Shown here one piece after another: positions 1 through 9,960 of a stretch of DNA of 64,000 bases. Positions within the stretch are counted from its first letter, which is position 1; the number at the start of each line of letters is the position of its first letter. The translations under genes and the position numbers were made by a program. The stretch is from Diplonema japonicum (taxonomy: Eukaryota; Euglenozoa; Diplonemea; Diplonemida; Diplonemidae): positions 310,001 to 374,000 of the forward strand of contig OZ025658.1 in the NCBI GenBank assembly GCA_964019335.1, given 5' to 3'. The notes under the pieces were generated by a model, which did no database searches, was not told the origin of the DNA, and saw only the letters and a list, made by a program, of their open reading frames with translations.

Positions 1-179
1 GCTGTGTAGTAGTCCGCTTGCACCATGTTGGTAGCCGTGAAGATGAAGAGGAGGAAAGCCATTACAGCGGCAAAAGGGAAGACGATCCAGATTCTGTTCT
101 TGTCTGTCTGGCTTGTGGCCACCGTCTGTTCAGACACCGCCTCATACACCTTTGCGACGAACGACTTTTTCGGCTCCAT
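1..179 (-). CDS. Partial membrane protein, N-terminus only
   Basis: The gene starts at an ATG at 179 on the minus strand and runs off the left edge, leaving about 59 residues. It begins MEPKKSFVAKVYEA and has one clear hydrophobic segment at about residues 30-50 (WIVFPFAAVMAFLLF), so it is probably a membrane protein with a short cytosolic N-terminus. The frame has no stop and codon composition is balanced, unlike the homopolymer-rich flank. A candidate splice acceptor lies 32 bases upstream. I do not recognise the family from this fragment. A plus-strand frame over the same bases is open but short and has no protein character. Confidence 0.6.
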   Translation of the reverse strand, partial: MEPKKSFVAKVYEAVSEQTVATSQTDKNRIWIVFPFAAVMAFLLFIFTATNMVQADYYT

Positions 180-2412
180 GATTGCGCACCAAAAGGTGCC
201 CAACACCGCCCTGCTGTAATGTTTTTTTTTTTTTTTTTTTTTTTTTTCCCGTCTGACCCCCAGTTCAATGGGAAGCTAGCCACGCGCATCACAGCATTGC
301 ACCTGCACAGGCAGGGTTGGTCCATGTCTGCGAACTGACAACTTAACGAAAACACGAAAAAAATGACTACCACAACAACCAACAAGTACCCGCCCTTGCT
401 TTGGGGAAAAAAAAAAGAAAAAGAAACTGGAAAAAAAAGAGTTTAAGGGAGGGGAGGTGTAAACATCCTATAATCTTTATGAATATATAACTGGGTGGGG
501 GTATTGGGTTTCTATGCAATCAGACTGTTTTAACCAAAGGAAGAAAGTAGGTGAAAGAAAGAAATATAAGAGCTAAAGGAGGCCGGTGTTGGCGGCGCCC
601 TGCACAAGAACTGTCTAAGAAAAAAAAAGATTCTTTTATGACTTACCAAATTAGCTAAAGCTAAGCTTTTTTTTTTTTTTTTTAAATTTCATTCTGTCAT
701 TTTCTTCAGGGCCCGAGTGCAAAAAATTCGGGAACTCGAGTTAAATAATGACTTATAATTTGTTGGCAATAAATGGCTATTTTTTTGCTCGGCACAAGTT
801 GCACAAGGTTAATAAATTATTCTTTTGAAAAAAGAAAAAAAAAAAAAAAAAAAAAAAAATACTGGAAGTGAAGAATATCGGACTGATAAATTCTCGGACG
901 GCATGACACCCGGCCTTACAATTTCTCGTACGCCCAAAAAGCTTTTTTTCAGTGTTCTTTAGAAGACACAGAAAAGAAGAAAGAATTCGACTGTGCAGTA
1001 ATTAGATAAATAAAAAGAAAAGGCATGTGAAAAGTGTAGATGAGGTTATTTTTCTCTTCCTCCTTTTTTTGTCTCACACCTTTCTCACATAATCACACAA
1101 AACAAAACAAAAAAAGAGGAACTGGCCGTTGTTTGTAGGTGGGTAAAACCTGGAGAAGTCAACCCGAAACACGCTGTCGACGTTCCCCTTTTGTTTAGAC
1201 AAGTCAAAGACTCGTTTTTGCAAAAAAAGAAAAGAAAAAAGAGAGAAAACTGCTAAATAGACCCCTAAGTTTGGGAAAATGCTCAAAGTGAGGAAAAAGT
1301 TTCTGAGCCGGCCCCCAAGATTTCATAAATACTCAAGGTGCTACCCCAAATGTTGGACATGACAGCAGCAGGTTATTACACCAACAGCTGCAGTACATCA
1401 CCAAAGGCATGCCCAGCACGGAGCAGGTGGCGATCCCTTTAGGTGGGCCTGTACATCATGTGCAATCTGGGGATCAGTGCACCTTCTTGCTATTTTGAAA
1501 CTACTTCTACTCTTTTGAAAACCAAGGGGGCTGACTTTAAGCATTTCTAAAATTTAGGAGTCTAGTTTGCACTCCACCCCCCCCCCCAAAAAAAAGAAAA
1601 CAATCGGAAAAAGAAATGAAAGGAAAAAAAAAAAAAAGAAACAAAAATATGGGTAAGAAATACATCGTCCGGTAAAAAAATGACAACGAAGGCTGCAATT
1701 CATTGAACAAGAGTAAAGGTAAACACGAATTCAAAAACCTTTTTTTTTTTTTGACAAATACTGACCATAACAGAAAAGGGAGACGAGGGTGATGACCGCC
1801 GATGACAACAGCGAAGAACACATCTGATGTACTTCTTTATATCTCATGTTATCCCCACCACCATAAGAAAATGAGAAGAGAGAGAAATATATAATAGAAC
1901 AGATAAGAATGCACCTCCTCTGCCGGCACCCGGAAGTTTGAGGGTGCATCTTGCCATGTTTTCTCATCTTTCTCTTTCCCTTCCAATTCCTATTAAATTT
2001 AAAAGAGCGGGGGGGGGGGGGGGGGGGAGGGATAAAGCAAAAAGAGAGGAACCAGTACAATGAGTACTCCTTCTCAAATATTTTTTTTGGGGGGGGAGTT
2101 AGAAGTAGATCAAACAACAAAAAAGAGGGGGACTCAAAGAGAAGCGAGAATCTTTCTTTTCATTTCTTTTTTTAAAAACTCCTTCATGATTTTTTTTAAT
2201 TAGTTAAAAGACGCGATGCGTGGGGGGGGTTTTTTTTTTAAAAAGTTTTTTATTACCTACTGATTTTGTCCCCAATACCTTGCAAAGAAAAGGAGAAACG
2301 ATAACAAAAAAAAAAAAAAGAAAAAAAGAAAGAAAAAAAGAGAGGGATATATATATAAAAAAAAAAAAAAAAGGAAAACAACAACACAAAAAAAATTGTT
2401 GTTCACTAAACC
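180..2412. other. Long intergenic region, homopolymer rich
   Basis: This stretch is mostly A, T and G runs. I see no supportable gene. A GC-richer island at about 1345-1500 has a short plus frame (LLHQQLQYITKGMPSTEQ) ending in a stop; it may be a remnant of a coding or mobile sequence. A motif at 583-612 recurs near 47446 (see findings). The pieces around 720-740 and 880-925 contain 'cggac' words like those in the pogo terminal repeats at 59.7 kb, too degraded to call. Confidence 0.5.
211..245 (-). promoter_or_regulatory. Candidate trans-splice acceptor of the left-edge gene
   Basis: Read on the minus strand, a run of about 26 A is followed by CATTACAG and then CAGGGCGG. The AG at 215-214 (or 212-211) would leave a 5' leader of about 32 nt before the ATG at 179. 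The layout, tract then AG, resembles the 3' ends of cis introns elsewhere in the window. Assignment to spliced-leader addition is inference. Confidence 0.35.
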
Positions 2413-4815
2413 TTAAGGTTCCACATTAGATTTGTTTCCACATGAAACAGTTGAAATGTTAGAAGGGGAACGAGAGTGCATGGAGTACACCGAGAACCCA
2501 GGGGTGAGGGGCCTCCTAAGGTGCGTTTTGTTCTTCATGTTCTGCAGAATACGAAGGATGACAGGGTCGCCAGACGTGGACAGCATCTGAATATCCTCCT
2601 CCTCGAATGCCTTGTGATAGACATCCGTCCACTCCCAACCGGAGGGAACCTCAAGGGTCCACGCCGCATCGCGTTCCTGACATTCTACATTGAGCTCGTA
2701 AACCATTACAATGCGTTGGGTCTTATCATTGATGTACCACCTGTCAACAGGCCTAGTAATATCACGTAGGGTATGGTCCATAAATGTATTGGAGTGTCCC
2801 GGTAGCGATGCGTGCAGGGTATATGCACCAAGCTCTTTTGCGGAGTGGGACAGGGAACCTGCTAGTTCTACACAACCACCTATCACCATCACGAACCTTT
2901 GAGCGACACCCACATGTCCACAAAGTCCAGAACCTGAAGCCACACCAACATGTACCTTGGAATCCCACGAACTGTGTTCTGTGCAGTTGAACAGGTACCC
3001 AGCGTACCTCACAGCATTCGAGAGATGGTAATTGCACTTCTTCAAAGTGTTCCAAGAGGATGTTATAGACGTTGAGCACACTGATATCACTGTCCCCTCG
3101 TACTTCTCGGTTCCCTCGATGACGTATGTCAACACCTCGTTCACAGCTGTCAATGGATCGATGACATGGGTTAGACAGCTGAACTCCACCATCGTGTGCG
3201 CTATTGTCACGCTGGACTCCGTTCTTAAATGAGCGGTCAGCTTGCTTATGCATGAGTCGGAAAGGCGTTTTTTCGCGTGTCTACTTGAATCGGATGCGGT
3301 GTCAGAGATGTTGTCCGGTTGGTGTTGTTTCATGATTAGTGCTTTTCGACCTTTCAGCGATGACGGGATTAGTAGGAAGACCTCGGTGACACCGGATATC
3401 CCTTTCAGTTCGATGCCACCCAGTGGCATTACCTCCGGTGTAAAGGATGTGAAAAAATCCTTTCTGAGGACCTGTACGACTTCGTCGGTAACCGCGGTCG
3501 CGCCGCCTACGCTGATGCCTTCCACCCTGGCTGCCTTGTTCACTGTTGGTCCGAAGTAGTCGTAACGTCCTGTGATGGGGTTTTCCTCGATTTCAACCTC
3601 ACCGCAGTGTACGCCCATTCTGACTCGTAGGCCTCTCCATGCGCCTTCTACTTCGCAGCATTCTGGGAGACCCAGGAGTTCTAAGGGCCATTCTGTGCTT
3701 CTCGCTAACTTTTCCTGGGCCAGAAAACAGAAGCTGCACGCGTCGAACGCGCTGTCAAACGCGATCATGAAGGCGTCGCCGATTGTCTTCACCTCGTAGC
3801 CACTTGTTCGTGAGATGCAGAACCGCACCACCCGGTTGTGTATTTTCAATGCTTTTTTCATGCTTGACGGAACGGCATCCCATATATGAGTAGAGGACTG
3901 GATGTCGGTGAATACGAGAGAGACGTGCCCCCCGTCGAGGCCTGGGGGGGTGCCGCGGACATTTCTTGGCGATGCCTCGTCGCTCATCAGCCTTCCGTCG
4001 AACAGAGCGTCTGGTAGGTAGGGTCGGTACTGTGTGAGGTTGGCGAGGAGGGAAGTGAATGCGTTCTTGAGGTCACTGTCGCCACCTTTGCCGACGAGGA
4101 TCTCCGCCTCGTCGAGGTCGAAGCGTACCATCGCCGACGCGACGCGCTCTGCGAGGTGTATCGAGTGCGCCACCTTCTCCCGCTCCTCCCGCATCCCCAC
4201 AGCGAAGCGTCTTGTTAAGACAAAGTCTCCTATTAAGACTGACATTCGAAGGGCGAAGATCCTCAATCCCACCCCCCACCCCGCCCCGCTTGTCCACCCG
4301 CCATCCTCTGCCTCCGCTGCCGTGTACGGGAACACTGAGTAGTACCCGAACCCAGCTGACTCCTCCACACATTTCAACACGAGGTGAAGTCCTATCGCTC
4401 CTTGAAGTGCGGCAGTCACTTTCCGGCTGCTGTTCGACAGCAGCATTAGATCGCTTACAACCACAACGCCGATCCATGATTCCATCACCCCGTTCGTTCT
4501 CCAGTCGTGCAGGATGAAGTAGATCCCGAGGGAGAGGAGGAAGTATCCGCATGTGCTGAGACGCACCTCTTTTTGCCTGGATATTAAAAAAGAGAAGAGG
4601 GCGGTGAAAACAAAGGGTGCCGTGTTGAGGAGGGTCGTGGCATAATCGGAAGAGGCCAGTGAGACCACACTGAGGCACAGGGAGAGGACCAACACGACTA
4701 GTCCAAAGGGGACAACCAACCACAGCAAAGTAGTTTCGGCCTCTGTGGGGAGCTCGGGCAGTAGCCAGTTTATGATGACCCCGCAAGCTGCCCCGGGCAG
4801 TGCGTGGCATCTCAT
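2413..4815 (-). CDS. Membrane-bound class III adenylate cyclase with degenerate second domain
   Basis: The product is 800 residues and intronless. Hydrophobic segments at about 28-55, 60-80, 88-105, 112-127, 135-150 and 182-203 predict a multi-span membrane anchor. The first catalytic domain (about 296-490) is intact: VFTDIQSST (301-309) gives the first metal-binding Asp, YEVKTIGDAFM (340-350) the second Asp and the Lys typical of ATP rather than GTP selection, and GRYDYFGPTVNKAARVE the substrate/transition-state loop. Wording is very close to trypanosomatid receptor adenylate cyclases. A second homologous stretch (about 535-710) has FSCLTHVID where the first metal Asp should be, so it looks catalytically dead and may be structural. 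It should make cAMP from ATP at a membrane. A kinetoplastid-type single long extracellular receptor domain is absent. The family is secure; the dead second domain is my reading. Confidence 0.92.
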   Translation of the reverse strand: MRCHALPGAACGVIINWLLPELPTEAETTLLWLVVPFGLVVLVLSLCLSVVSLASSDYATTLLNTAPFVFTALFSFLISRQKEVRLSTCGYFLLSLGIYFILHDWRTNGVMESWIGVVVVSDLMLLSNSSRKVTAALQGAIGLHLVLKCVEESAGFGYYSVFPYTAAEAEDGGWTSGAGWGVGLRIFALRMSVLIGDFVLTRRFAVGMREEREKVAHSIHLAERVASAMVRFDLDEAEILVGKGGDSDLKNAFTSLLANLTQYRPYLPDALFDGRLMSDEASPRNVRGTPPGLDGGHVSLVFTDIQSSTHIWDAVPSSMKKALKIHNRVVRFCISRTSGYEVKTIGDAFMIAFDSAFDACSFCFLAQEKLARSTEWPLELLGLPECCEVEGAWRGLRVRMGVHCGEVEIEENPITGRYDYFGPTVNKAARVEGISVGGATAVTDEVVQVLRKDFFTSFTPEVMPLGGIELKGISGVTEVFLLIPSSLKGRKALIMKQHQPDNISDTASDSSRHAKKRLSDSCISKLTAHLRTESSVTIAHTMVEFSCLTHVIDPLTAVNEVLTYVIEGTEKYEGTVISVCSTSITSSWNTLKKCNYHLSNAVRYAGYLFNCTEHSSWDSKVHVGVASGSGLCGHVGVAQRFVMVIGGCVELAGSLSHSAKELGAYTLHASLPGHSNTFMDHTLRDITRPVDRWYINDKTQRIVMVYELNVECQERDAAWTLEVPSGWEWTDVYHKAFEEEDIQMLSTSGDPVILRILQNMKNKTHLRRPLTPGFSVYSMHSRSPSNISTVSCGNKSNVEP

Positions 4816-4988
4816 TTCCCCTCACTCCTGTGATAATAGAATTCTTTTTTTTTTCCCCCAACGATGTGGCAAAAAGAAAAAGAAGTGTGACACGAAAGAA
4901 CAAAAAACAAAAAAAAAAACGAGGGTACAAGCCAAAAGAACGGGAAAAAAAAAAACAGAACATAAACGGGCTGGGAGGGGGATAGTGG

Positions 4989-5000
4989 ATGCTGAAAGAA

Positions 5001-5034
<34 letters not shown>

Positions 5035-5040
5035 ACATTT
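4989..5040 (-). promoter_or_regulatory. Candidate trans-splice acceptor of the cyclase gene
   Basis: On the minus strand a run of about 32 T (5001-5032) is followed by GTTCTTTCAG and then CATCCACTAT. The AG lies at 4993-4992, giving a 5' leader of about 176 nt before the ATG at 4815. This is the most canonical polypyrimidine-AG acceptor in the window and there is no coding frame upstream to make it a cis intron. Confidence 0.55.
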
Positions 5041-5785
5041 AAAAAATAAAATAAAAAGAAAGAAAGAAAATTGGGTGAATGACTTTCCGTTGCAATGTCG
5101 TGTTAAAAGCTTGTCAAAGGTTAAAATAGCCCAAACAAGGCTTCGACATGCGAAAAAAGAAAGGGGGGGAAAGACGGGTCAGCTGGCAGCCCCCTTTTTG
5201 CTTATATACCTGCTTCCAATAAAATTAATGCGCACACAGTTTTTATTACCCCATGACCATTAAAAAGATATCTTTCTCTCTAGGTACGGGACATTAAGAG
5301 CAAAGTAAAGTCCTCTTTTTTTTTTTCGACGGGGGAAAAAAAAACTTCGGAGAAACTGCAGGGAGGGGGGGAGAAGGAAAAAAAAGAGACATACACACAG
5401 TAGAATGGAAAACGAAACAATCTAGTAAACTTTGCAGTTTGATGGAAAAAAAGGGGGGGGGGCTAATAATAAGCGCACACAGTTGGGAAGCAAAGTGAGC
5501 AAATAAAAAAAAAAGAAAAGAAAATGTGTAGTTAGGCATTTGCGGGAGGAAATATAATAAAGAAGATTTTTGCAAAATGAGGGGGGTAGTAGTTTCCTGC
5601 AAAGAGATGCTACCCTCAAAAAAAATAAAAATTGATATCCCATTTAAAATAATAATAATAATAAACAATCTTCACTTGAGCACATTGTCTAAAGCTAGGA
5701 AACACCTTCCCCCCCCTCCCCCACCCCCCTCCCCTTTTTTTTTGGTTGGAGCTCTATTTTCTTTTTTTTTTTTTTAAATGTTCTC
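5041..5785. other. Intergenic region, no gene seen
   Basis: A/T and G/C homopolymers separate the cyclase from the ARM-repeat gene. No frame with protein character is seen on either strand, and no repeat shared with other parts of the window was noticed. Confidence 0.5.
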
Positions 5786-8700
5786 TCATGGGTGCCCTAT
5801 CGATTTTGGGCGTCTCGCGCTAGAAGGTGGCCGCTCTGGGGGCTCGCGAGGTGCATGCGGAGGAGTAAGAGTGGGTACAGGAACGGGGGTTGTGTCCAGA
5901 ATATTCTCCAGCTTTGTTATAAGGTAAACATGCTTTGCATTGAGGTATGATTCATATTGGTCAGCCCATGTAGGGCGCACACGGGACCACCATTGCTTGA
6001 TGTCCTTAAGAAGGGTCATCTGGTCCCCGCTCGGGGCGAATGAGTACGTAGACAAGGGACAGGCCCGTAACCCAAGCAGCAGAACCTTCACGGGTTCAGT
6101 GTCTTGCAAAGCGATGTCGAGTTGCTTGGTCTTCGTCTGCTCCAGAACCTGCAAGGTCATTCTCTTTATTTCCCTCTCCAGTCTCTTCCATCTATAAGGT
6201 TCCCTCTCAGGTGCTTCCGGGGCCTCCATCGGACGGGGATCCGCAGCCTTCTCAGGCTTCTTCGTCACCACAGGGATCCCTGAGTACGATGCCCGCACCC
6301 TTTTCTCCATCTTCCGTATTTTTTTTTCTCGTTCCTTCAAAAGTGTTGCTGTTTTCTTCAGTTCTGCGTCCCGCCGCCCCAATGCATCGTTCTGGTCCTC
6401 TGTGATGTGTTCCCTCTTTGTGAGGTCGGCTTCACGTCGTGTTAGGAGCTCGTCCCGCTTCGTCGCTGCGTGCTCCCGTCCTACCAGTGTCCTTTGTAGC
6501 ATCTCTAGTCTCACCTCCAGTTCGCACTTCACCTGTTCCGACTCCCTCAGCACCGCTAGCTCCAAGTTCTGCTTTGCGATCACATCCATCGCAGCCTGCA
6601 GTTTCCCTCTCATGTATTCGCTTTCTCCCGACCCTTCCTCCAGTACCTGCACCCTGCTCTCCGCCTCCCTTGCTCTTGTCAGCGCTTCTTGCAGCTCCCT
6701 TCCCTGCTCCTCCCACAGCCCTCCTTTGTTATTTATCGTCTCGATGTGTGCATTACGTTCCTTCTGCAGGTCCTCGATTCTTGTCTGCATCGAGGACACG
6801 GTTGTTTGCAGATCCGCCACTGTCACCGTGAGCACCTCCGTCTTTGTCATGAAGGGTGTCAGGCTGGCGGCCACAACAGTCACAGCTGACGCTACAATCG
6901 AGGGCATGGTAAGGGTGGTCTGCAGCAAGGCTGCCTGGGGCTTCAAAACCTTGGATGAGCTGAGTCTAACGAAGGCTTCGTGTGGTTCGTCGTTCAGCAG
7001 CAGTGTGAGGGCCTTGCGGGTGGTGTCCTCAGTACCCGAGAGGGATCGCGGCCTTGCTGCAGGGAAGGGGAGGATGCCCGATGCAGATATCAGGACGGCC
7101 ACAGCAGAGGCCACGATGGTCCCGTGCACGATGCGTGCATGCAGATGCCCAGAAAGCTCTGCGTACCGCTCATGATTTTTCAGTGTGTTGTAGGTGGCCA
7201 CGAGACTCCCATCAAGGAGGGCGCCCAGCGCGGACTCGAGGACGATCTTGTCCGACGACGTGTGGTGCAGCTCCTTGACGGTCTCGTGTAGCTCGATCAT
7301 GCGCTTGTCGCCCTCAGCGCGCTCCTTGTTCAGTTGCTCTACTTTCTCTTTCAGGATGTCGACCTCCTCCACACGTTGCACCACAAACGCCTCCAGCACA
7401 CCTAGCTGCTGCGTACACATCTTCCTCTGCTGCAGGGACAAGACAGGTGAGTGGAACTTCGATGCGGTAGCGACAAACTCCAGCCCGCCGTCATTGGCAA
7501 TCGTGTCGCACATCTCGTTGTCTTGCAGCGAGAGAACTGCCAGCACGTAGCCGAACACGTTGCTGGACACCACGTCCTCTGTCGACGCTGAAGCGAAGGT
7601 GAACCGCACGAGGTCCAACACACCGTTGGAGATAGCCTCCTTCCTCACCACGTCGTCCGTCAGCACTTTCCCCAGAAGAAGACTTGCGGCGTTCCGAAGC
7701 GGTTTCCCCACCTGCCCTCGGATGATCTCTTGCAGGAGCTGCAACCCGTTCTTGTTGATGACTTGCTGCAGCGCATCCGGCTGGTCTTCAAACCCCGTCA
7801 GGTTGTTCAGGACTGTGACACACATTGTCGACACGTCTGCCGTGCTCTGCTTGCCAAGGATGCCAATGCAGCACCCCACAACGTCATGCCGCAGCAACGA
7901 CATTGCACGTTCCTTGCTGCAGTTCGCAGAGATGGCTGAGATGCATCCCAAGCACGACATCTTGATGGTCGCGTGCTCCGTAGTGGTGGCGGCGGTGCTG
8001 ATCATCGTCACGCCTCTCTCGGGTGCAATCTCCACCAAGCTCTTCTGCCCATCGGGGAACGACATCAAATGGAGCAAGGCCTGCGCGCACGCAGCGCCCG
8101 TCCCTTCATTCCCGACGAGGTACTCCAGCGCGTCGCACAGAACGGTAATCACCCTGTTGCACGATTCGTAGATCCTCCCCCACCCCTCCTCCTTCTGGTT
8201 CACGATCATTGAGTAAAGGCAGCTGATACCTGCTGACAGCACATTCTGCGAAGATGAGTGTATGCTCATACTCTCTAAAACAGCACCCGGAATTTGAATT
8301 GTATGTCCCGCCAGCTTCTGCACAATAGAACAGCACAGCTCAGCAGAGTCGGACGATGTCGAGTAAGAGGTGAGGAGGGTTGCAATCTGCTGCATGGCGC
8401 CCTTGCTCACCAGCACTTGGGACAACGCGTCGGACTCGATGGCGGATCGCACAAGCTCCAGGGAGTTGAGTAGCGCCTGCTCTGTCTTGCATCTTTGTGA
8501 AGCCATCCGCATCCTACGCGACATGGATGGTGTGAACTCCCCGCTCCGTATAGAAAAGACAGACGTCATAGTAGGTATGGTGCCGTCTGTGTCTGGGCCG
8601 GAACCACAGGCAGCAACGGCAACCGCCAGTGCAGATGCAATGGAGGTGCAGTGCGAGCCTTTCAAAGGCGTGCCTCTGATGTAGACGATGTGCGCAAGGA

Positions 8701-9691
8701 TATTAGAGACGATCTCCCCGAAGGTGTCGACCTTCGTGTTGAAGTACTCCACAGCGGCATCGTCGCTGAGAAGCTGCGACAACAGCGTGATGAAGGCACG
8801 CCACACGGACGAGTCGTTGTACAAGTCGTTCTCCTTGCTCTTCAAACCCACTTCGAGGATGTTGTCAAGCATTGTACCCACACCCTTCACAACCGCCTCG
8901 TCGACGAAGAGAGCCTCCAACGCAGAGAGGCACACCTGAAGCTCAGGACCTTTCGTGGCGGGCATTTTCGTTAGGATAGCAAGACAAAGATCGATAGCTT
9001 CAGGCGCGTCTAAAAAACCCATGTTCGCGTACTGCAGAGCAAGTTCAAAGATGCTGGATAGATAGACATCAGTGCCTGCAGGTCTTCGAAACCATTCCAA
9101 CACAAGACGCACCTCGTCGTTAGGCACAATAAGGCTGACACCAGACTCGTACAATGCATTTAATGCCCCAAAGACCTCATGTGCCAAATCGTGGTTGGTG
9201 TAGTATTCCTGAAGGCAGGTTAGGATAGAAGAGCGTACTTGTATGGCCTCGTCGGAGGAGATGTCCAAGGTGGGCTGGCTTAAAGCGAGCTTGATGGCCT
9301 GGCAGCTGGTGACGACACTGGTGGAGTCAGATAGGTTTTGAATGGCGAAGATTGCTGATTCTGTAACAGGACGAGAAGCAAGATCTGCGAGTAGTTCTAG
9401 TTTAGAAGATTGGGGTGCTATGATGGAGAGGGTCTCTGGTGTGCCGCCGTCTCGTCGTGTCGCGATGTGGGAGGGAGGGCTTCGGTGGTTGCCATCGTTC
9501 AAGAGAAGGTTCTTTCCGGTTAACAGTCCTTTCAAATGGCTGTACTCTCGGGTGAGCGTTGTCGTGCCCGCACTGAATGTCTCAGGGGAGGACTCGTTTA
9601 CCCCTGTCCCAAAGAAGTTTGCAAAAGGTTCCAATTCTTCATTTTCTGAAATCTCGGAGTCGGTCTCAGAGCGGTCGCATTCTTCGCCCAT
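5786..9691 (-). CDS. Armadillo/HEAT-like repeat protein with C-terminal coiled coil
   Basis: The product is 1301 residues from the ATG at 9691; an upstream GTG in frame was not used. The first ~80 residues are acidic and serine rich (SETDSEISENEELE). Residues ~100-760 are helical repeats in armadillo/HEAT style, with recurring patterns such as LNNLTGFEDQP and LCSIVQKLAGH and many leucine-rich helices. Heptad-rich segments follow near 765-810 and 960-1170 (for example EVRLEMLQRTLVGREHAATK), predicting long coiled coils. The last ~50 residues are proline rich. This suggests a scaffold, possibly cytoskeletal or flagellar. I cannot name an orthologue. No intron is needed to keep the frame open over 3.9 kb. 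Confidence 0.85.
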   Translation of the reverse strand: MGEECDRSETDSEISENEELEPFANFFGTGVNESSPETFSAGTTTLTREYSHLKGLLTGKNLLLNDGNHRSPPSHIATRRDGGTPETLSIIAPQSSKLELLADLASRPVTESAIFAIQNLSDSTSVVTSCQAIKLALSQPTLDISSDEAIQVRSSILTCLQEYYTNHDLAHEVFGALNALYESGVSLIVPNDEVRLVLEWFRRPAGTDVYLSSIFELALQYANMGFLDAPEAIDLCLAILTKMPATKGPELQVCLSALEALFVDEAVVKGVGTMLDNILEVGLKSKENDLYNDSSVWRAFITLLSQLLSDDAAVEYFNTKVDTFGEIVSNILAHIVYIRGTPLKGSHCTSIASALAVAVAACGSGPDTDGTIPTMTSVFSIRSGEFTPSMSRRMRMASQRCKTEQALLNSLELVRSAIESDALSQVLVSKGAMQQIATLLTSYSTSSDSAELCCSIVQKLAGHTIQIPGAVLESMSIHSSSQNVLSAGISCLYSMIVNQKEEGWGRIYESCNRVITVLCDALEYLVGNEGTGAACAQALLHLMSFPDGQKSLVEIAPERGVTMISTAATTTEHATIKMSCLGCISAISANCSKERAMSLLRHDVVGCCIGILGKQSTADVSTMCVTVLNNLTGFEDQPDALQQVINKNGLQLLQEIIRGQVGKPLRNAASLLLGKVLTDDVVRKEAISNGVLDLVRFTFASASTEDVVSSNVFGYVLAVLSLQDNEMCDTIANDGGLEFVATASKFHSPVLSLQQRKMCTQQLGVLEAFVVQRVEEVDILKEKVEQLNKERAEGDKRMIELHETVKELHHTSSDKIVLESALGALLDGSLVATYNTLKNHERYAELSGHLHARIVHGTIVASAVAVLISASGILPFPAARPRSLSGTEDTTRKALTLLLNDEPHEAFVRLSSSKVLKPQAALLQTTLTMPSIVASAVTVVAASLTPFMTKTEVLTVTVADLQTTVSSMQTRIEDLQKERNAHIETINNKGGLWEEQGRELQEALTRAREAESRVQVLEEGSGESEYMRGKLQAAMDVIAKQNLELAVLRESEQVKCELEVRLEMLQRTLVGREHAATKRDELLTRREADLTKREHITEDQNDALGRRDAELKKTATLLKEREKKIRKMEKRVRASYSGIPVVTKKPEKAADPRPMEAPEAPEREPYRWKRLEREIKRMTLQVLEQTKTKQLDIALQDTEPVKVLLLGLRACPLSTYSFAPSGDQMTLLKDIKQWWSRVRPTWADQYESYLNAKHVYLITKLENILDTTPVPVPTLTPPHAPREPPERPPSSARRPKSIGHP

Positions 9692-9919
9692 ACCCCTCCC
9701 CCCCACGCCCTTTCGAAGAAAAAAAAAATTCGTGTGTAGGAGGATGATACTTGAAATGGGTCTTTATTAAAAAAAAAAAAAAGTTTCTGACGACAGTGAA
9801 CGGACGTAACGTAACAAGAAAAAAAAGGGGGTTTGTGTGGGACAGGTGATGGTGGGGGAAGAATAATATTAAAAAAAGGGGGGGTGACACTCCACCAAGA
9901 ATCCAACCCAACAACGAGA

Positions 9920-9960
<41 letters not shown>

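Noticed and set aside
1345-1500. Possible remnant of a retroelement integrase or other coding fragment
   Set aside because: The frame is short (under 50 codons) and similarity to any family is only a vague impression, so it is noted as an island, not called.
4073-5038. A 321-codon minus-strand frame overlapping the start of the cyclase
   Set aside because: It begins in a homopolymer and is a frame shadow of the cyclase, which has clear motifs in its own frame.
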